Of a stretch of DNA of 44,345 nt, positions 41,359-44,345 are shown one piece after another. Made by a program: the position numbers and the translations under genes. The stretch is taken from contig BFEA01000512.1 in NCBI GenBank assembly GCA_003427395.1, positions 359,031-403,375 on the forward strand. Direction: 5' to 3'. Origin of the DNA: Chara braunii. Its lineage: Eukaryota > Streptophyta > Charophyceae > Charales > Characeae. Position 1 is the first letter of the stretch, and each line of letters starts with the position of its first letter. Below the pieces are notes generated by a model that was given only the letters and a program-made list of their open reading frames with translations, was not told the origin of the DNA and did no database searches.

Positions 41359-41436
41359 GGCTGGTTAGGCTGGTTAGGCTGGTTAGGCTGGTTAGGCTGG
41401 TTAGGCTGGTTAGGCTGGTTAGGCTGGTTAGGCTGG
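41359..41436. repeat. (GGCTGGTTA)n minisatellite, 8.7 copies
   Basis: Nine-base unit, essentially perfect. On the minus strand, unit length divisible by three keeps frame open and encodes (NQP)n in a 139-residue ORF (41169-41588). There is no other sign that this ORF is a gene. Confidence 0.97.
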
Positions 41437-41995
41437 GAAATCACTGGGCATTGACACAGGAGCCACAAAGTATATATGGGGAGTGGCGAGTTGCTCCTCA
41501 CCTTTTCCTCACTTGACGGCAGAAAGACTGCTGGTCCAGTACGTTGGCAGGGGTGCGCCAAGCAGCGCCATAGGTGGAGAGCTGCCACCTACCCTAGCTA
41601 TGGTGTAAGCTAGAGGTACCTGCCAAGCTATGGAGGTGAAATAGAGGGAGAAAGGAGAAAGGAGGGAGGAGGAGGAGGAGGAGGAGGAGGAGAGTGCCTT
41701 GGCTATGGTGGCCTGCATCGTAATTTTCTTGGTTGCCACCTAGAAGGCCCCTGAAAGGGGTACCGGTGGGTTGAGGGCTTCATTTGGTAGACTAGACTTG
41801 GCGGCTGTAGTGGGAGGAGGCAGGGAAGTTTTGTGTTGTCCTTTGAACATCCCAGCTAGGCTTGGATTAGCCGCCATAGCCGGATGCCATGTACGAGGTC
41901 GAAGGAGGGCTGTACATGTCGCTGACAGCAAGGGAGAGAAATCTCACATTTGACTCTGGCTCTCTCCTTCATTGCTTGTTGTTTATTATTTAGAA
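41437..41995. other. Intergenic, no gene recognised
   Basis: Includes a (GGA)n patch near 41665-41692. No domain in any frame. Confidence 0.4.
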
Positions 41996-42125
41996 TAAGA
42001 TGAGAGGGAGATGATGAGGGGGGGATGAGGAGGAAGAGATGATGAGGGGGAGATGATGAGGGGGAGATGATGAGGGGGAGATGACGAGGGGGGGATGATG
42101 GAAGCAAGATGAGGGGGAGATGACA
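41996..42125. repeat. GATGAGGGGGA minisatellite
   Basis: About nine units of 12-15 bp (GATGATGAGGGGGA). The antisense ORF is a Pro/Ser-rich repeat translation. Confidence 0.9.
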
Positions 42126-42299
42126 TTGGTTCCAGCTTGTGTCTACTTCTTCTATTCTTTATTCTTCTTCCTCCCTTGTCCTGTTCTTCTTCCAATCGCT
42201 GTCAATTTGACTTTCAATTGAATGGCATTGTCTCTTTGTCAGTAACTACGTTGGGAGATGACCAGGATCATAACAGTATCGAAAACAGATTGTATATAT

Positions 42300-42440
42300 C
42301 TTGTAAAACCTCCTCCTCGTTCTTTATCCTACCCCTGCTCCTACTCTTGCTCCTATCCCTGCTTCTGCCCCTGCTCCTACCCCTCCTCCTACACTTGCTC
42401 CTTCCCCTCCTACCCCTCCCCCTAGCCCTGCTGCTGCTGC
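42300..42440. repeat. Pyrimidine-rich CTCCTACCCCTG repeat
   Basis: Degenerate 6- and 12-base repeat of CTCCTACCCCTGCTC type. Confidence 0.8.
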
Positions 42441-42518
42441 CGACAGTTCGACGTAGAGAAAGGGCTAGGAGATGAAAGAAGGTAGAAGAGGAGCAACAGG
42501 GCCACAAGGAGGAGAGAC

Positions 42519-42565
42519 TCTCCTACTACTACTGCTGCTGCTGCTACTACCACTACTACTACTAG

Positions 42566-42597
<32 letters not shown>

Positions 42598-42616
42598 ATA
42601 ATAATAATAATAATAA
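42519..42616. repeat. (CTA)n then (ATA)n microsatellite
   Basis: Compound triplet repeat with CTA, CTG and ACC variants turning into (AAT)n from about 42596. Confidence 0.95.
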
Positions 42617-42719
42617 AATTAAATAAATAATAATAATTATATTTTTTTAAAATGACGATGATGATGATGCATCTCTTCTCCTGTTCATAAGGGCACAACT
42701 AATCCAACATTTACGAGGA

Positions 42720-43580
42720 GAGAAAGTAGAGGGAGAGCGTGAGGGGATGAGAAATAGGACGAGGGGAGTGTGAAGGAGGCCGAAGAGGTAGCAAGAGGAA
42801 GGAGGGGAAAGGAGAGGGAGGAGGGGCAGGGAGAGGAAGGATGGGTAGGGCGAGTAAGGAGGGAGAAAGGAGAAACAAGGACAAAAAAACTGAGGGCCAG
42901 AACAGTGTTGCCTTGCTCAGTCAACACTTTCAGAAATTTTGAATTTTTCAGACAGAAAAAAAGACTCAAAATTAAAGAATAAAAATATTAAAAATCTAAT
43001 AAAGAGGCAAATCAGTGGAGGCTTGCTCAGTCTTTACCTCAAGGAATTTTCAAGTTCGAAATTTGAAATTGAATACGAAACAACCAAATGGAACCACGAG
43101 ATGTAAACCCACAATTATTGAGACCTACCGAGAGAGGACTGGATCAACGGACTGAATCTGGAAATGTTTGTGGTGATGATACTTTTTGTTCACGTCCAGA
43201 TTCAGCCTATTCTTACTAAAGATGATACTACGGCAATTTGAATTGATGTCTCCCCATCCCCACAACGGCGCCCCCTCCCCCTTCCCTCCACTACTTCCCC
43301 CCCACCCCCTTCCCTACACTACTCGCCCCCACCTCTCCATTCCTCCAACACCCCCCACCCACCCCCCTCCCTCCATAATTGTCATCAAGAAAATCCCCAC
43401 ACGTTGCAGCAGTGCAAGAAGGAATAGGAAGAGGAAATACAAACAGAACGGAAAAAAAAAAAGAAAAAAGGAAGAGGATGAAGTCAAACAGACACGGCAA
43501 CAACATCAGGAGAGAAACAAGATTTAAAAAATTACCAAAAAAAGAAAAACAACAAGAGCAACGATGACGAAAAAAAAAAC
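42720..43580. other. Low-complexity purine- and A-rich region, no gene
   Basis: Purine-rich (42720-42895), then a duplicated phrase CTTGCTCAGTC...TTCAGAAATTTT / CTTGCTCAGTC...AAGGAATTTT (42913 and 43022), a C-rich block (43250-43375) and A-rich sequence. No domains. Confidence 0.5.
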
Positions 43581-43590
43581 AAAAACGGCC

Positions 43591-43591
43591 G

Positions 43592-43635
<44 letters not shown>
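43591..43635. repeat. Poly-A run (about 45 bases)
   Basis: Near-pure A homopolymer, possibly a retroposed tail or just low complexity. No LINE/SINE body was recognised upstream. Confidence 0.9.
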
Positions 43636-43636
<1 letters not shown>

Positions 43637-43639
43637 AGT

Positions 43640-44345
43640 ACCTAGTAACTACGACAATAACAATAACTAGATGACCCGTTGCGGCTTCGCCCGCAAAAAC
43701 AGAAAAAGAAAAAGCACAAAAGAAAGAAAACGCATAAGGAACTGCCCTATCATATGCCGCTTCTTTCACAATAAGAAAAAGAAGAGCCTGAGAGCAGACG
43801 AAACCTTGCGTGCAAGAAAATAGCAGGGAATACCACCGAAACCTTCTTTTTCCTTTATCTTTGCGTGTTTTGTTTGGGAGCCGTTACCTTTGCAGCATCG
43901 TTTTTGTTTAGTGCTGTGCAAGAACTCTGGACTTTTCTGAGAAAATCCAGTCCGTTGTCCCGTTGATGTTTTTGGTAAAGATTCAGAATCAGACTTTGTT
44001 TGCTGTGTTGTCTGGATATGTTTGTGATCAAGCGATCTTGCATGTCTGCCCCGTGCTTACTTGTTGAGTTTGGACGCTGTGTGTGCAAGTGCAAGCGCAT
44101 GTGGGTGAGTCTCAGTTTGGTGGGCAGTTTGGTGTGCTCGGATTATGTCATTGACGATTGGCCCTGGGAAGTTGTTGGAAGGCGCCTCCAACCATAGGAG
44201 TGCCACTGATGTTAAGCAGGTTCTGCATTGTATGAATGAAACAATCAGCATTCAATCTGCTTGGCAGTTGCTCTTCGGGTGGGGGACTTGTCGGGAGTAG
44301 CATTGACATGAGAGCCATAATGCCGGGCGTGCATCTTGGAACATT
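43640..44345. other. Intergenic, no gene recognised
   Basis: No domain or RNA was recognised up to the window end. Confidence 0.4.

Noticed and set aside
41359-41436. GGTTAGGCTGG repeats considered as interstitial telomere sequence
   Set aside because: The 9-base unit GGCTGGTTA is neither TTTAGGG nor TTAGGG, and there are fewer than nine copies.

Overview
This is a eukaryotic, repeat-dominated nuclear window, most likely from a plant or charophyte green alga with a large genome. The evidence is two complete but decayed LTR retrotransposons of the Ty3/gypsy (Metaviridae) type, tRNA-iMet-type primer-binding sites, U6 snRNA-like relics, a LINE tail, MITE-like and fold-back elements, long GA/CT microsatellites and assembly gaps. 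The gag N-terminus (MVDTRNGKST..., then a K/E-rich coiled coil) looks like gag proteins I remember from Chara braunii. That species call is recollection, not proof.

Layout. 1-1860: intergenic, with two tandem minus-strand U6 snRNA-like sequences (675-856) and a (GA)38 tract. 1861-10749: plus-strand Ty3/gypsy element 1, with 950/961-bp LTRs, TTAC target duplication, PBS, gag and pol, carrying many stops and frameshifts and a mutated RT catalytic motif (YLND). 10750-15285: a LINE C-terminal fragment, a 328-N gap, one copy of a ~635-bp dispersed repeat, and a complete TTAA-flanked MITE. 15286-22091: minus-strand Ty3/gypsy element 2, with 1030/1020-bp LTRs, ATTAT target duplication and PBS. Most of its gag is deleted and its RT lacks the YXDD block. 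22092-33289: mixed intergenic DNA with a 565-N gap between (CT)n and (GA)n, several MITE copies, a fold-back element, tRNA-derived sequences, minisatellites, the second copy of the ~635-bp repeat, and an unrecognised 362-aa ORF (26206-27294, minus). 33290-34693: the one convincing cellular gene, a family-16-type SAM-dependent methyltransferase (minus) with a ~70-residue glutamine-rich insertion. 34700-44345: low-complexity DNA, a Tn5 (Nextera) junction adaptor embedded in the assembly at 36454-36491, more MITE and fold-back copies, triplet repeats and minisatellites.

The genes do not form a pathway. Element 1 and element 2 are related (same PBS, similar polypurine tract, similar PR/RT/IN/C-terminal tail) but inserted independently in opposite orientations, and neither can encode a working reverse transcriptase. 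I found no convincing new multi-gene system. The most useful observations are the sequencing-adaptor junction, the TTAA-flanked MITE-like family, the fold-back family, the U6-like pair, the ACGTCAG-rich leader of element 2, and the polyQ-expanded methyltransferase.
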